The notes: generated by a model from the sequence alone, not told the origin. 64,000 nt of DNA from an uncultured Clostridia bacterium (GCA_934292955.1 CAKQXZ010000001.1:28717-92716), one strand, 5' to 3'; counted from the stretch's first letter, positions 40,201-46,641 are shown. Numbers and translations: made by a program.

Positions 40201-41336
40201 GAGTAGCCGGGACCGGTTATTCTGAGCGTGTAAGAAGTCGCGTTTTCGACCGCACCGAAAGAGAACTCGAAGCCTTCCGCTTTGAGCATGGACGGTTTTA
40301 ACAAACGCTTATTTGTATATACGGCGGTGCCGAGTTTGCCGTTCGCGCTGACCTTAACGGTATATTTACCCGCGGGCTGCGCGCCGAAATCGTAACCGGT
40401 ATAAGAACTTATACCCTTTTTCAGAGTTTCGACCTTACCGTTGATTTCCACCGTATAAGTAGTGTTGGCGTGGTTAGCAAGTTCGTTCCATGTAATCTTA
40501 CCGTCGGAAGAAACGCTGACGTGCAGACCGTCTTTGCCGTAAACTGCATAAACGTCAAGATCTTCATAAAGATCGACGCCGCTTTCGAGCTGACGGGTAA
40601 GTTCGGACGCGTTGCCCGTTTCGCTTATCCACCAACCTACGAAATCTTCGTTTTCGTTAGTCGGAAGCGAAGCAAGTTGTTTGCCGCTTGTTTGTACTTC
40701 GGTCGGCAAAGCGTCGCCGTCGTGGAATCTGACGACGTATTCTTCCTGCCCGACGGTAACAAATCTTGCGTAAAGCTTTATATTGCCCGTAATAGCGGTG
40801 TTCAGATTAAACAGTTTGCTGTAAGTCTGGTCGGTATACCACGCGACAAATCTGCACCCGTCTTTTTCAGGGGTGGGCAGATCGAGTTTTTTACCGTTTT
40901 TAATCGTGCCGTAGTCGCCGAATACGCTCTGGTCTACACCGACAAAGGTTACGGTAAAGTCTATATCCACAAGCAAGGTGTAAGGCTTGCCGCTTATAGT
41001 CAGCACGACGTTGTCGTTATTGTATGACGCTTCGTATTTTACGTCCGCGCCGACTTTGAGTTTCAATGACGATTGATCAAGTTCGTAAGTACCTTCTTCT
41101 TTCTTACCGTTAACTTTAATAACGTAAGTGTTATCGTCCTTGAGTTCGAGATTGACAACCATATTCTCGTCGCCCGCGATTTCGCAATAAAACTTTCCGT
41201 TTACAGCGGTTATTTCGGTATTCCCGCCCGACGAAGAAGAACTACTGTCCTTCTTGTTGCAGGCAACCGCCATAGATACAGCAAAAATCATGAGCAAAGA
41301 AAGTATCGCTATCGGCAATCTTCTTGTGATTTTCAT
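31239..41336 (-). CDS. Giant LRR_5/FN3/InlB surface lipoprotein (3365 residues)
   Basis: The signal peptide MKITRRLPIAILSLLMIFAV leads to a lipobox cysteine at residue 26 (MAVAC) and a serine/glycine linker. A small beta domain follows (about 40-110), then InlB-type repeats (about 115-280: 'CRFVAWYTDQ', 'IKLYARF'). FN3-like domains occupy about 280-740, with more InlB-type units at about 745-890. From about 890 almost to the C-terminus runs a BspA-type LRR_5 array of roughly 2400 residues with units such as 'IGDEAFRNCGKLARVTI'. There is no enzyme motif. The ATG at 41336 is preferred over an upstream in-frame start at 41498 because AGGAGG stands upstream and the earlier start would fall in the -35 box. 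The gene has its own promoter and terminator. A surface adhesin role is inferred. Confidence 0.9.
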   Translation of the reverse strand: MKITRRLPIAILSLLMIFAVSMAVACNKKDSSSSSSGGNTEITAVNGKFYCEIAGDENMVVNLELKDDNTYVIKVNGKKEEGTYELDQSSLKLKVGADVKYEASYNNDNVVLTISGKPYTLLVDIDFTVTFVGVDQSVFGDYGTIKNGKKLDLPTPEKDGCRFVAWYTDQTYSKLFNLNTAITGNIKLYARFVTVGQEEYVVRFHDGDALPTEVQTSGKQLASLPTNENEDFVGWWISETGNASELTRQLESGVDLYEDLDVYAVYGKDGLHVSVSSDGKITWNELANHANTTYTVEINGKVETLKKGISSYTGYDFGAQPAGKYTVKVSANGKLGTAVYTNKRLLKPSMLKAEGFEFSFGAVENATSYTLRITGPGYSLDVELGSTTAYNFADLETGADGITFTVTAKADGYVSSTNSLNVNYKLDSVENVIYDKENRQVKWDAVQFASEYLLTITAGGKAKEHTVEGTSYDVSHLYGSFTVSVTPVAKGYNSPEATVAELSKEDLASPTGMLYTSDGTKDYLTWNEVTGATGYTLKVVCIEAGGKESSNVKTEEIAAGKTTKYELANSLFVYAGDNAEYIEFRLTAKAADAKNNSAVAKYRIRNSASGVAALKEADFAYNEGVLSWMPVRRVSQYKVVLPDGTTKTAADTSAEITFAKAGKNTISLEYNDRYGKATTASYSVEAYAVVFQTGGSAVATQYKAAGDIVVLPDGEKAPVKVGYDFAAWYNGEDTTSAVQYGSSFKLEQAATAYVYAGWTPKEYKVTLATGEYGEELPAEKSTVTVAYKQTDAMFPVPAVGGDKSKLFLGWYSEPNGQGQRFANQYGVMTKGYNMPYDSTMYAYYVTAFEFETNLVDSKTGEVKTYSVKKGPEIGLFKNETVTIPAYYNGKRVDLIETFAFSDCDFRVIEIPSTVKTIELITGGLGSAFSECDELEAINVYYAEGALAGETRYFSDDGVLYFNNEDYVEDPATCEKTELAYVPMAKTGTVYIPEGVEIIPMGTLGSYDGGETSYKASHDFDKVVIPYTVTTIQEQAFVSNSKLTEITFLDAPDGTVAADLTIGASAMASCTKLTTINFPARLKTFDAAILEGCTKITAINFSAGSADYLSKDGVVFSADMKKLIYFPCGRAATDENPELGKYTIPEKVEIIGSNAFSGALITEVTIGKDVTTIEPYAFSGVSDKDGKSLSGIPGYFKGRYCSKLEKINFVDGDLPLSIGEGAFSGSAGELTEVTFPRNLTYLGKFAFMGRTKIKTVNIDLDPYYAAGTEIKYEESAFAWSTSNLTPSVEVVNLGDKVPVIETLSGLFGGSKLKEINVGNNPNYSIGYVPGTQTQQALYNDNITKILYFFDAVEDDYVLPETITEIPAGTFRAKGGLTGITLHSGVKYIGDEAFRNCGKLARVTIIDMVGEMVTELELGNNVFQGCSKLVEVTLPSRMRKAGSGLFKGCQSLENVVIPEGVTELGDEAFSASSDYSKNYLKTVSLPSTLEKIGTYKTVNGIETLVSLNAFMGCDYLEEIRVAEGNTKFFTNDGILYNKVYDDNFKAEVQQLIVCPAGKVGTANVIANVTKVWPNAFKNNTETTEVVFAPSTMENYSLEIGENAFAGCKKLTKISLPEGLKEIPPHTFKDCSSLEEVVIPSTVEKIYGYTKIGTTTYYGAFYNCAKLKTITFAPTPAGQTPVSLEIADGKYESDQYGSRAYSAFTNCPSLTEITFPERTITIGDATFALNNSIKKVTLPSTLQTLGERVFFTAKGLEEVVFEEGENGSSLKDIPAYAFSWSGLKKVTLPEGLENLYYQAFGYCSELTSVTIPSTVKVLGVSIGTYSVGYTFYGCTKLATVTFAENTQLEEILNCSFQKTAITEVTIPATVKVIAKSAFADLKIDTVEFLTETDGDGNKASALTNIGESAFANSTIRTITLPETKETLALGKSLFSGCTNLEEVHLSSKVASISNVFDGCKSDYTITVSKDNKNLQVHDTLPLIISEQQVEEAGVTKTVISIKFAYKQIKQPELNIPDNCVSIEINAFALQQYITKVVIPSGVTTIGDGAFHDCRVLKEVVFEYDENGQNQLAALGANNNSYGVFQNCYSLAKIVLPDNKLNVTTAYPNGVIHDKTFYGCVSLEKLGVTPAVIKDIANLGNGVYIPSSLTAIGTKTKQNSSGTAAYGAFQKCLALESVTLPAGIQQLNDLTFSECSSLTKIAYVGAPENEDGTVDNALPNTLQVIGTYMFYKNASLSSLTLPTNTKYTALKHSMFRESGITSITIPANVNTIGNDKSASNVFQDCKNLETVTISNPAKLTTVGALAFAGCVKLKTIDISGAKNLGSKVFQNCTALESVKLCSSATELGTYMFENCTSLTGVAMKEDGTPDFDENGNYKYNFELPSSLVYLASSAFTGSGLIAIRIPAKVLALTSSASYAKTIKALNFNAASTAFKGCSNLERVEFLGNPLLIGKSAFENCTSLSEIVAPDADQNKELTVDGFFKNLIGIGDCAFKNTGIKRVVLNSIEATGKEVFMESAVEEVSIAQGMRYLNARKVQLAGWGTAMFKNCANLKGVKVDENGEPVIDPETNDYIYTVSLPDDYYFGSNTFEGSGLIAFRFQETITTIGSDGTNSAKYTGTTSLFKNCVDLKKVVFENAKIKQISGSVFMGCTSLATVEGIGNVAYIGSNAFNGTAIKSLEFNENVTFGTSAFESCKQLESVTFSDKQTEIGSSAFIYCSKLAKVNASNTHNVNFPDSITTLGLNAFCQTAISGTVKLPAKLGTINNGAFFNCNIEAFEISSEAANFAVKDGVLFNKDMNKLVSVPKNKQGKLDLSTVTEIGSYSLSYCEGITQIVMPSALETINDYAFAYFTFPENFKIKLPEGLTELGRGVFQNATNVGEIVIPDTVTEIGNGIFKGSDVTKVTLSDALIEVPTEAFMGCTKLTEVKFGTKLEEIGTNAFNGSGLTSVTIPGSVYEFGTAAFANCESLEKVVLEEGISYLGAISAGSRYIPSKDTKIYLSSSKEIFKGSAVKNVTFPSTLLEITNYAFTDTKIETLDLSNTSVEKIGTYAFQNAPLTGRLVLPETLTSVGVYAFAGKERTPVLDESGNETGEYDYTGCASLTEVVLPAGYVSLEKGVFANQYSLAKINLENVQKIYEFSLVYAGILNETGLELTFSSLTYVDKTIHKIDTTIGSETFAQVTSYGNGALQGANIKKITFTNVDTVKGYLFHSFTKLPEIVFPEGLTALPDYFYAYSLIEEVTVPANIEKLGSGVFELCVNLKKITFEEGSKLKEVGMYAFSQCVKLETLVLPETIETAGTQLFKYDISLKKLIIPESMVFGATDNMSFTGWGADQTVYFKIAEDVRYRVLAYNFADNSKAKFVFGYTGK

Positions 41337-41411
41337 GTTGTTACAGCCTCCTACGTTTTTATTCACGGCGCCGCATTTTGCCCGCGCCTTCGATAAAACT
41401 CTGTGTTTTGC

Positions 41412-41449
41412 GCTATTTCGAACCCGGGGTACCCCACGCCGAAAATAGC
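41412..41449 (-). other. Large 5' leader hairpin of the 3365-residue lipoprotein gene
   Basis: GCTATTTCG (41412-41420) pairs with CGAAAATAGC (41440-41449) with one bulge, and the interior holds the perfect palindrome GGGGTACCCC (41426-41435). It begins about 14 nt after the inferred transcription start and may stabilise the very long mRNA. Confidence 0.6.
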
Positions 41450-41469
41450 ATTTTTCACAATATACAGAT

Positions 41470-41498
41470 ATGATATGCATTTTTATGCATTTTGTCAA
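41470..41498 (-). promoter_or_regulatory. Promoter with a palindromic spacer for the 3365-residue lipoprotein
   Basis: TTGACA (41493-41498) and TATCAT (41470-41475) are 17 bp apart on the minus strand. The spacer contains ATGCAT-AAAA-ATGCAT, two copies of a self-complementary hexamer placed so that a bound protein would block RNA polymerase. Confidence 0.8.
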
Positions 41499-42282
41499 CC
41501 GTTTTAAGTCATCTTTTTTACATGCGACGGATTTTATATTATAGGATTTTTTTATGTCCGTTATAACCTGCGCTTATATCCCGCCCGAAATACCGCAAAA
41601 TATGTCGGATTATTTGTTGTTTTTACGCCGTTTCAGCCCGATTGTTGCTTTAGCGAACGCTTTTAGTATAAAGTCGCCGCACTTTTATGCCGTAACGTGT
41701 CGTTCCGCCGGAAACAAACGAACCCGAACGATGTTTGAAAACGAGCAAAAAATCAAGCTTCATCGTATTGCCTTTTCATCCTTTTCAGGCAGCCTTTTAT
41801 TATTGTTTTAATTGTTTTATATTCACAAAAAATGGATATTTATACTATTTTTATGCATAAATTTTTTGTTCCGAGTGAGTTTTTAAGGAACATTTTTTAT
41901 TATTTTTTATTGTACGCCGCCCACAAACAAACAGTCGTTTTATAAATTTACACATTTTTCGTTTTTTCTAAAAAACTCACAAAAAACGGCACATCTTAGG
42001 GCTTATTTAGTATATTTCGCCATTTTACACTATTTTTTACTAGTGCGCAGTCTGCTTTTTGTTTGCGGTATAAAAACACTTTTGTACCGTTTTATGCAAA
42101 CGAAAAAGCAAAACCACACCTAAATAAGATGGGTTTTGCTTAAAATTTTTATGCAAAATGTATTCAGTTATAAAAACCGCTGCCCGACTATTATAAAATA
42201 CTTAGGCAAAAACGCGTTTTATTGACGAAAAAGTGGCATATAAAGCCCGCCCGCCTTGCGTTTTTCGTTCACAAAAAAAATT
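41499..42282. other. AT-rich intergenic region of about 780 bp
   Basis: This stretch between the amino-acid transporter operon and the giant lipoprotein promoter is clearly more AT-rich than its surroundings. It holds a terminator hairpin (42102-42141), nested GTTTGC/GCAAAC and CGGTA/TACCG arms (about 42060-42101), the palindrome AAAACGCGTTTT near 42209 and many A/T runs. An 85-codon open frame at 41554-41811 has no ribosome binding site and is not supported. Confidence 0.6.
42102..42141 (-). terminator. Terminator of the amino-acid ABC transporter operon
   Basis: AAGCAAAACC (42106-42115) pairs perfectly with GGTTTTGCTT (42132-42141). On the minus strand the stem runs into TTTTTCG. It lies about 140 bp after the ATPase stop at 42283. 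Confidence 0.72.
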
Positions 42283-43197
42283 TTACAGCACTTTCGAAAG
42301 GAATTCTTTCAGTCGCGGGTTCTGCGGATTTTCAAAGAAATCTTTCGGATTGTTTTCTTCAAGAATTTTTCCGCCGTCCATAAACATTACGCGGCTTGCA
42401 ACCTTTTTGGCAAATTCCATTTCGTGCGTGACGATAACCATCGTCATATTCTGCTCGGCAAGTTCGGTCATAAGGTCGAGAACTTCGCCAACCATTTCGG
42501 GATCGAGAGCGGAAGTCGGCTCGTCGAAAAGCATAACTTCGGGATTCATATTAAGCGCACGGACAATTGCGATACGCTGTTTCTGCCCGCCGGAAAGGGT
42601 TGACGGATACACGTCGCGCTTATCGGAAAGCCCTATTCTTTCAAGATATTTTTCGGCGTCGGCGGTAGCTTGTTCCTGCGTTTTGAGTTTAAGGTACACG
42701 GGCGCGAGCGTCATATTTTTTATAACGGTCATATTGTTGAACAGATTGAAGTTCTGAAAAACCATTCCCATTTTCGCTCTGCCGTGATTTACGTCTATCG
42801 CGTTTTCTGCGTAAATCTTCTTCATTACCGCGTTGTATTCTTTGCCTTCGTGCTTTTCACGCAGAAGATCGTTTTTCTTGATTTCGGCAATGATATCGGT
42901 ATCGTAAAGGCTGCAACCCAGCTCTTCGTTTTCTTTCTTGATTTTTTTGAAAGTGTTGCTCGCGACGATTACGTCGTTATGAAGATACGGATCGACTTCG
43001 GTAAGAAGTTTTTCATCGAGCCAGACTTCGCCGAACGTAGGGGTTTCAAGCAGGTTCATACACCGTAAAAGGGTTGATTTACCGCTACCCGACGGCCCGA
43101 CGATAACAACCTTTTCGCCTTTTTTAACTTCGGTAGAAACGCCTTTAAGCACTTCGTTCTTACCGAAATATTTATAGATATTTCTAACGCTTATCAC
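42283..43197 (-). CDS. Polar amino-acid ABC transporter ATPase with an unusual insert
   Basis: This 304-residue protein resembles GlnQ-type ATPases. It has Walker [10 protein letters not shown] near residues 34-42, Q-loop MVFQNFNLF, signature LSGGQKQR and Walker [14 protein letters not shown]. GlnQ proteins are about 240 residues. Here an extra charged segment of roughly 60 residues (about 65-125, containing '[12 protein letters not shown]') sits between the Walker A region and the Q-loop. The start is GTG, with AGGAGA ten bases upstream, inside the permease gene (14-bp overlap). It would energise import by the adjacent permease. Regulation is by the operon promoter at 44831-44859. The family call is certain; the insert is not explained. 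Confidence 0.93.
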   Translation of the reverse strand: MISVRNIYKYFGKNEVLKGVSTEVKKGEKVVIVGPSGSGKSTLLRCMNLLETPTFGEVWLDEKLLTEVDPYLHNDVIVASNTFKKIKKENEELGCSLYDTDIIAEIKKNDLLREKHEGKEYNAVMKKIYAENAIDVNHGRAKMGMVFQNFNLFNNMTVIKNMTLAPVYLKLKTQEQATADAEKYLERIGLSDKRDVYPSTLSGGQKQRIAIVRALNMNPEVMLFDEPTSALDPEMVGEVLDLMTELAEQNMTMVIVTHEMEFAKKVASRVMFMDGGKILEENNPKDFFENPQNPRLKEFLSKVL

Positions 43198-43873
43198 CGG
43201 CTCTCAATCTCCTTTCTATTATTTTCAGCAGTCCGCTCGCCGCAAGTACCAAAATAAGGTACGACAACGCAAGCATTGTGTACGGAATGGTGTATTCGTA
43301 ATTGCTTTTGCCTATATCGGTAAAAGCGCGAGTAAGGTCGACTACGCCGATAAAACTTAAAACCGACGTTTCTTTAAGCAAAGATATAAACTCGTTGCCG
43401 AGCGTGGGAATAACGTTCTTTACTGCCTGCGGAATGACGACGGAAAGCATCGTCTGCTTCATAGGCAGCCCCAACGCTCTGCCCGCTTCGGTCTGACCTT
43501 TATCGACGGAAAGAATACCCGCGCGCATAATTTCGGAAACGTACGCACCAGAATTCAACCCGAATACGATAAGCCCGACTATCGCCGCGTTCATAAGGCC
43601 CAAACCTATTGCGGGGAAGATTATGAAATAGATATACAGCAACTGCACAACGACAGGCGTTCCGCGGAATACCGTGACGTAAACCTTTCCGATCCATTTA
43701 AGAACTTTCATAAAGGGATTTTTACCCTGATAAAGCTGAATGAACGCAACTATCGTGCCGATTACAATACCTATTAACAACGCGCAAATTGCAGTCAGCA
43801 ATGTGACTGCAATTCCGTTAAGTACGTCTTTATACGCACCCCTTGTTATAAAACTTTTATAAAATAATTCCAT
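43184..43873 (-). CDS. Polar amino-acid ABC transporter permease
   Basis: This 229-residue protein is of the HEQRO-type amino-acid permease family. It has about five membrane helices and the EAA loop '[23 protein letters not shown]' with the conserved glycine that contacts the ATPase. '[15 protein letters not shown]' is also typical. The length is normal. It lies 25 bp after the binding-protein gene and overlaps the ATPase gene by 14 bp. I see no Shine-Dalgarno core before its ATG, so it may depend on ribosomes arriving from the upstream gene. Substrate, probably a polar amino acid, is inferred from the family. Confidence 0.94.
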   Translation of the reverse strand: MELFYKSFITRGAYKDVLNGIAVTLLTAICALLIGIVIGTIVAFIQLYQGKNPFMKVLKWIGKVYVTVFRGTPVVVQLLYIYFIIFPAIGLGLMNAAIVGLIVFGLNSGAYVSEIMRAGILSVDKGQTEAGRALGLPMKQTMLSVVIPQAVKNVIPTLGNEFISLLKETSVLSFIGVVDLTRAFTDIGKSNYEYTIPYTMLALSYLILVLAASGLLKIIERRLRAGDKR

Positions 43874-43898
43874 ATCGTTTCAAACGTTATTCAAGAAA

Positions 43899-44741
43899 TT
43901 ATTCGGCATCGCTGTTTTCGCTTGCCGCGGAATACTTAGCGATTATCTTCTGAAGTTCGCCGCTGTCCTTAAGGTCTTTAAGAACTTTGTTTACGACTTT
44001 AAGAAGTTCGGGAGCGTCTTTGTTAACGCCGATGCCGTATTTTTCGCTGTTAAGCGAGATTTCAATAACCTTTACGCCGTCGTTCGCTTTAGCAACCTGA
44101 GCGGCAACTTCGTCGTCTACGATAAGCGCTTTATACTGACCGTTTACAACGCCCGTAGCGCCCATAGCGGGAGTTTCGAGACCGACTGCGGTAAGATTTG
44201 CAAAACCGTCGAATTCGAACGCGTCGGAGCCTTTTACATAGTAGTAACCGGTAGTACCGCTCTGAGCGGCAATCTTAGTTCCGTTTTCGAAACCTTTAAG
44301 AATGTTGTCTACTTCTTCTTTGGTGGTGCAAGCATCGAAAGTCGTATCGGTTTTAGCGACCACAACGTACTGAGAAGCACCGAAGTAATCGTCGGAGAAA
44401 TTGATTGCCTGCGCTCTTTCTTCGTTAATGGTAAGAGCCGCGATAGCAAGATCTGCCTGACCTTTCTGAACGGAAGTTACAACAGCGTCAAACTGCATAT
44501 CTTTTACTTCAAGTTCAACGCCGAGTTCTTTGGCGATTGCTTTTGCGATTTCGATATCGATACCGACGTATTCGTTACCGTCTTTGCTTTCAAACGGCGG
44601 GAACCCCGATTCGGTAGCCATAGTAATTTTGCCGGCGGCTTTGATATCGTCTACATCGTTAACGGACGAGCAAGCCGTGAAGTTGAACGCGCATATCATT
44701 GCAAGCGCGAGCGAAAGAATAAGAGTGAAAAGTTTTTTCAT
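43899..44741 (-). CDS. Amino-acid-binding lipoprotein (SBP family 3)
   Basis: This 280-residue lipoprotein has a lipobox FTAC with the cysteine at residue 24. The mature part opens 'GKITMATESGFPPFE' and continues with 'GIDIEIAKAIAKELG' and 'ADLAIAALTINEERAQAINFSDDYF', all hallmarks of family-3 solute-binding proteins for polar amino acids. The length is normal. It is the first gene of a binding protein-permease-ATPase operon with its own promoter. TGGAGA precedes the ATG. It captures an amino acid outside the membrane; the exact ligand cannot be read from the sequence. Confidence 0.95.
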   Translation of the reverse strand: MKKLFTLILSLALAMICAFNFTACSSVNDVDDIKAAGKITMATESGFPPFESKDGNEYVGIDIEIAKAIAKELGVELEVKDMQFDAVVTSVQKGQADLAIAALTINEERAQAINFSDDYFGASQYVVVAKTDTTFDACTTKEEVDNILKGFENGTKIAAQSGTTGYYYVKGSDAFEFDGFANLTAVGLETPAMGATGVVNGQYKALIVDDEVAAQVAKANDGVKVIEISLNSEKYGIGVNKDAPELLKVVNKVLKDLKDSGELQKIIAKYSAASENSDAE

Positions 44742-44776
44742 TTGTTTATATCTCCAAAAAATTATTTCCTGTTTAA

Positions 44777-44812
44777 GGGGGCTACCCGCGGTTATCCGCG
44801 AACGCGTTCCCC
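44777..44812 (-). other. Leader hairpin of the amino-acid transporter operon
   Basis: CGCGG (44787-44791) pairs with CCGCG (44796-44800) around TTAT, and an outer GGGG/CCCC pair (44777-44780, 44809-44812) closes the structure. It occupies the leader between promoter and ribosome binding site. It could stabilise the mRNA or attenuate it; I recognise no riboswitch class. Confidence 0.45.
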
Positions 44813-44830
44813 GTTGCTTTTTATGCCGTC

Positions 44831-44859
44831 ATTATAGTCCCCTGTTTTTTAATTGTCAA
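44831..44859 (-). promoter_or_regulatory. Consensus promoter of the amino-acid transporter operon
   Basis: TTGACA (44854-44859) and TATAAT (44831-44836) are exactly 17 bp apart on the minus strand. The 12 bases AAGTGTTTGACA ending in the -35 box are shared exactly with the rpsF promoter. Confidence 0.9.
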
Positions 44860-44979
44860 ACACTTTGCATATATATTCATAAAATTAGTAAAATTTTTTT
44901 ATTTCGCCGTATAAATATCCAATAAATGTATATTTTATGAATATTATGCGGTTTTTGGGTGGAAAAAGGTCGGAGATTG

Positions 44980-45090
44980 AGTATTGAAAGTGCGGCGTTT
45001 TGGAAAAGTGGTGCCGTGATTATTGAAAAGTGCGGCACTTTGCGCCCGGATCCTTCGTAAGTCGGTCAAGAGGGCGCGTCTCAGGATGAC
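44980..45090. repeat. Intergenic repeat element with GTCATCCTGAG/GGATCC-type ends, copy 1
   Basis: TATTGAAAAGTGCGGC-like units recur near 44982, 45001 and 45020. From 45030 the sequence GTGCGGCACT then GCGCCCGGATCC leads to TCAGGATGAC at 45081-45090. A related but shorter copy stands at 46602-46641. This and the flanking promoter and terminator fill 44742-45151; no gene is supported here. Confidence 0.5.
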
Positions 45091-45107
45091 GCGGCGGTTT
45101 TCGGGCA

Positions 45108-45137
45108 TAAAAAAACCGCTACAAAAAGTAACGGTTT
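45108..45137 (-). terminator. Terminator of rpsF-ssb-rpsR
   Basis: AAACCGCTAC (45113-45122) pairs with GTAACGGTTT (45128-45137) with one G-T pair. On the minus strand the stem is followed by a run of T's (A7 at 45109-45115). It lies 15 bp after the rpsR stop. Confidence 0.92.
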
Positions 45138-45151
45138 CATTTTTGTTATTC

Positions 45152-45454
45152 TTATTCGCCTTTGAAGGGAAGAAGAGCAACTATTCTTGCTCTCTTAACG
45201 GCTTCGGCAAGCATTCTCTGATGCTTAGCGCAAACGCCGGTCATACGTCTGGGGAGCATTTTGCCCTTTTCTGTAACGTATTTTTTAAGTTTGTTAACGT
45301 CTTTATAGTCGATTGCTTCGGCTTTATCAACGCAGAATTGGCAAACTTTTTTCTTATTCATTCTTTTGAACGGCTTCCTTGCAGCAGGTGCGGCAGCGGC
45401 AGTTTCGGTCGCGGGAGCAGCGGCTACGTTAGTCGTAACGTTCGTTTCTTCCAT
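45152..45454 (-). CDS. rpsR: 30S ribosomal protein S18
   Basis: This 100-residue protein contains the S18 core '[21 protein letters not shown]', '[19 protein letters not shown]' and the end 'ALLPF'. Cysteines in CQFC and in VCAKH mark the zinc-type (C+) form. An alanine-rich N-terminal extension of about 25 residues precedes the core. It binds 16S rRNA with S6 in the small-subunit platform. It is the third gene of the widespread rpsF-ssb-rpsR operon, with AAGGAGA upstream of the ATG and a terminator directly after. Confidence 0.98.
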   Translation of the reverse strand: MEETNVTTNVAAAPATETAAAAPAARKPFKRMNKKKVCQFCVDKAEAIDYKDVNKLKKYVTEKGKMLPRRMTGVCAKHQRMLAEAVKRARIVALLPFKGE

Positions 45455-45565
45455 TATAAATTCTCCTTATGATATTTTTGCGTGTGTTCACGCCGATTCC
45501 GCAATTTTGCGGAGCGACAACCGCCCGATTATATTATAACGTCGTGGCGTATCGCGGTACGTTTA

Positions 45566-45991
45566 TCAGAAGGGCAAAGTGTCGTCGTCCGTCATCACTT
45601 CGAGCTCGGGCTTTCTTGAAGAAGAAGCCGAAGAACGTCTGGGTGCGGGTTCGTCGTCCATTGCGTCTCCCGAAGATTTCGAGGATAAAAATTCCACTTC
45701 GCTTGCCACGATATCGGTTACGCTGCGTTTATTGCCGTCCTTATCTTCGTAAGAGCGGTTCTGTAGACTGCCGACTACTGCAACCTTACTTCCTTTTTTA
45801 AGATATTTACCGCAGTTTTCCGCCAAAGCGCGCCATACGGTAATATTGAAAAAGTCTGTCTGACGTTCACCGTCGCTGCTGGAATAATTGCGGTTTACGG
45901 CGATGGCAAAACGGCACAAAGTAAGCCCGCTGCCGGTTTCGGATATTTCGGGATCGCGAGTCAGATTACCTATGAGATATACTTTATTCAT
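45566..45991 (-). CDS. ssb: Single-stranded DNA-binding protein
   Basis: This 141-residue protein starts MNKVYLIGNLTRDPEI and has the OB-fold features 'FNITVWRALAENCGKYLKKG' and 'SYEDKDGNKR'. A serine-rich linker follows, then the acidic tip DDDTLPF, close to the canonical DDDIPF that recruits repair and replication proteins. It coats single-stranded DNA. It lies between rpsF and rpsR, the usual place in Bacillota, 35 bp after rpsF with AGAGGA upstream of the ATG. Confidence 0.98.
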   Translation of the reverse strand: MNKVYLIGNLTRDPEISETGSGLTLCRFAIAVNRNYSSSDGERQTDFFNITVWRALAENCGKYLKKGSKVAVVGSLQNRSYEDKDGNKRSVTDIVASEVEFLSSKSSGDAMDDEPAPRRSSASSSRKPELEVMTDDDTLPF

Positions 45992-46026
45992 ATTTTATTC
46001 CTCTGTGATTAAAAAGCAATGGTTAA

Positions 46027-46314
46027 TTATGCTCTTTTGGTGATCATTTGTCTTAACATACCTTCTGTGATGCCCGATACACGAGTAAGCTCTTTAATCA
46101 GGCTGGGTTCACACTCGAACGTCATAAGAACGTAAAAGCCTTCGTTTTCGGTCTTGTTGATGGTATAAGCGAGTTTTCTTGCGCCCCACTTATCGGTTTT
46201 TTCAACAGTACCGCCGTTATCCGTCACGATGCTTTCGAACTTGGCAATGATTGCGTCTTTTGCCTCGTCGGTAAGTTTGGTAGACAGAATGTAAAGCATT
46301 TCGTACTTAGTCAT
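46027..46314 (-). CDS. rpsF: 30S ribosomal protein S6
   Basis: This 95-residue protein starts MTKYEMLYILSTKL and carries the S6 features 'WGARKLAYTINK' and 'GFYVLMTFECEP'. The length is normal. It pairs with S18 on 16S rRNA. It is the first gene of the operon, behind a strong promoter and a structured leader of about 150 nt that may bind the S6-S18 complex for feedback control. A GGGAGG site precedes the ATG. Confidence 0.98.
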   Translation of the reverse strand: MTKYEMLYILSTKLTDEAKDAIIAKFESIVTDNGGTVEKTDKWGARKLAYTINKTENEGFYVLMTFECEPSLIKELTRVSGITEGMLRQMITKRA

Positions 46315-46462
46315 TATTTTTTTACCTCCCGGTCATAATCGGCTTGCGTTTTCATCGTTTTACTATCCTCGCAAGCAAGGTCGCGCCCCATAAAGGAGCA
46401 TTATCGGGCAACCGCCGCCCGACTTTGGCGTTTGCTATTACGCCCGCCGCTTTTCAACGGCA
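46315..46462 (-). promoter_or_regulatory. Structured rpsF leader, candidate S6-S18 autoregulatory element
   Basis: The leader holds a TCGGGC/GCCCGA hairpin (about 46404-46424) and, next to the ribosome binding site, a GCTTGCG/CGCAAGC stem (46342-46348 with 46370-46376), followed on the mRNA by CCGATTATGACCGGGAGG. CCG triplets beside a stem near the Shine-Dalgarno are a feature of known rpsF leader motifs that bind S6-S18. Membership in that class is inferred, not shown. Confidence 0.5.
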
Positions 46463-46468
46463 AACGTA

Positions 46469-46497
46469 ATTGTATCATATAAAAAATATGTTGTCAA
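46469..46497 (-). promoter_or_regulatory. Promoter of rpsF-ssb-rpsR
   Basis: TTGACA (46492-46497) and TACAAT (46469-46474) are 17 bp apart on the minus strand, one base from full consensus. The upstream AAGTGT matches the amino-acid transporter promoter. Confidence 0.9.
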
Positions 46498-46601
46498 ACA
46501 CTTTTCGGGTTGCATTCGGTCATCGGCGATTATTTTTGCTTTATAAAGCGACCGCTCGATCATTGAATGCAGCCTTTTAATGTGTAAGCGCTGCTGTGGT
46601 T

Positions 46602-46641
46602 GTGCGGCACTGCGCGCCGGAATCCCTGCATTCGGGATGTC
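46602..46641. repeat. Intergenic repeat element, copy 2
   Basis: GTGCGGCACTGCGCGCCGGA followed by ATCC, then a small ATCCC/GGGAT hairpin (46622-46638) ending GATGTC. It aligns with 45030-45090, which shares GTGCGGCACT, GCGCC and GGATCC in the same order. It sits between the giant-gene terminator and the rpsF promoter. Confidence 0.45.

Noticed and set aside
41337..41498. Upstream in-frame start (54 extra residues) for the 3365-residue lipoprotein
   Set aside because: It would put the start codon in the -35 box and bury the lipoprotein signal peptide; AGGAGG supports the ATG at 41336.
41554..41811. 85-codon plus-strand frame in the AT-rich gap
   Set aside because: No ribosome binding site, no recognisable motif, biased AT-rich sequence.
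44944..45180. 78-codon minus-strand frame overlapping the end of rpsR
   Set aside because: It covers the rpsR terminator and an intergenic repeat, with no start signal.
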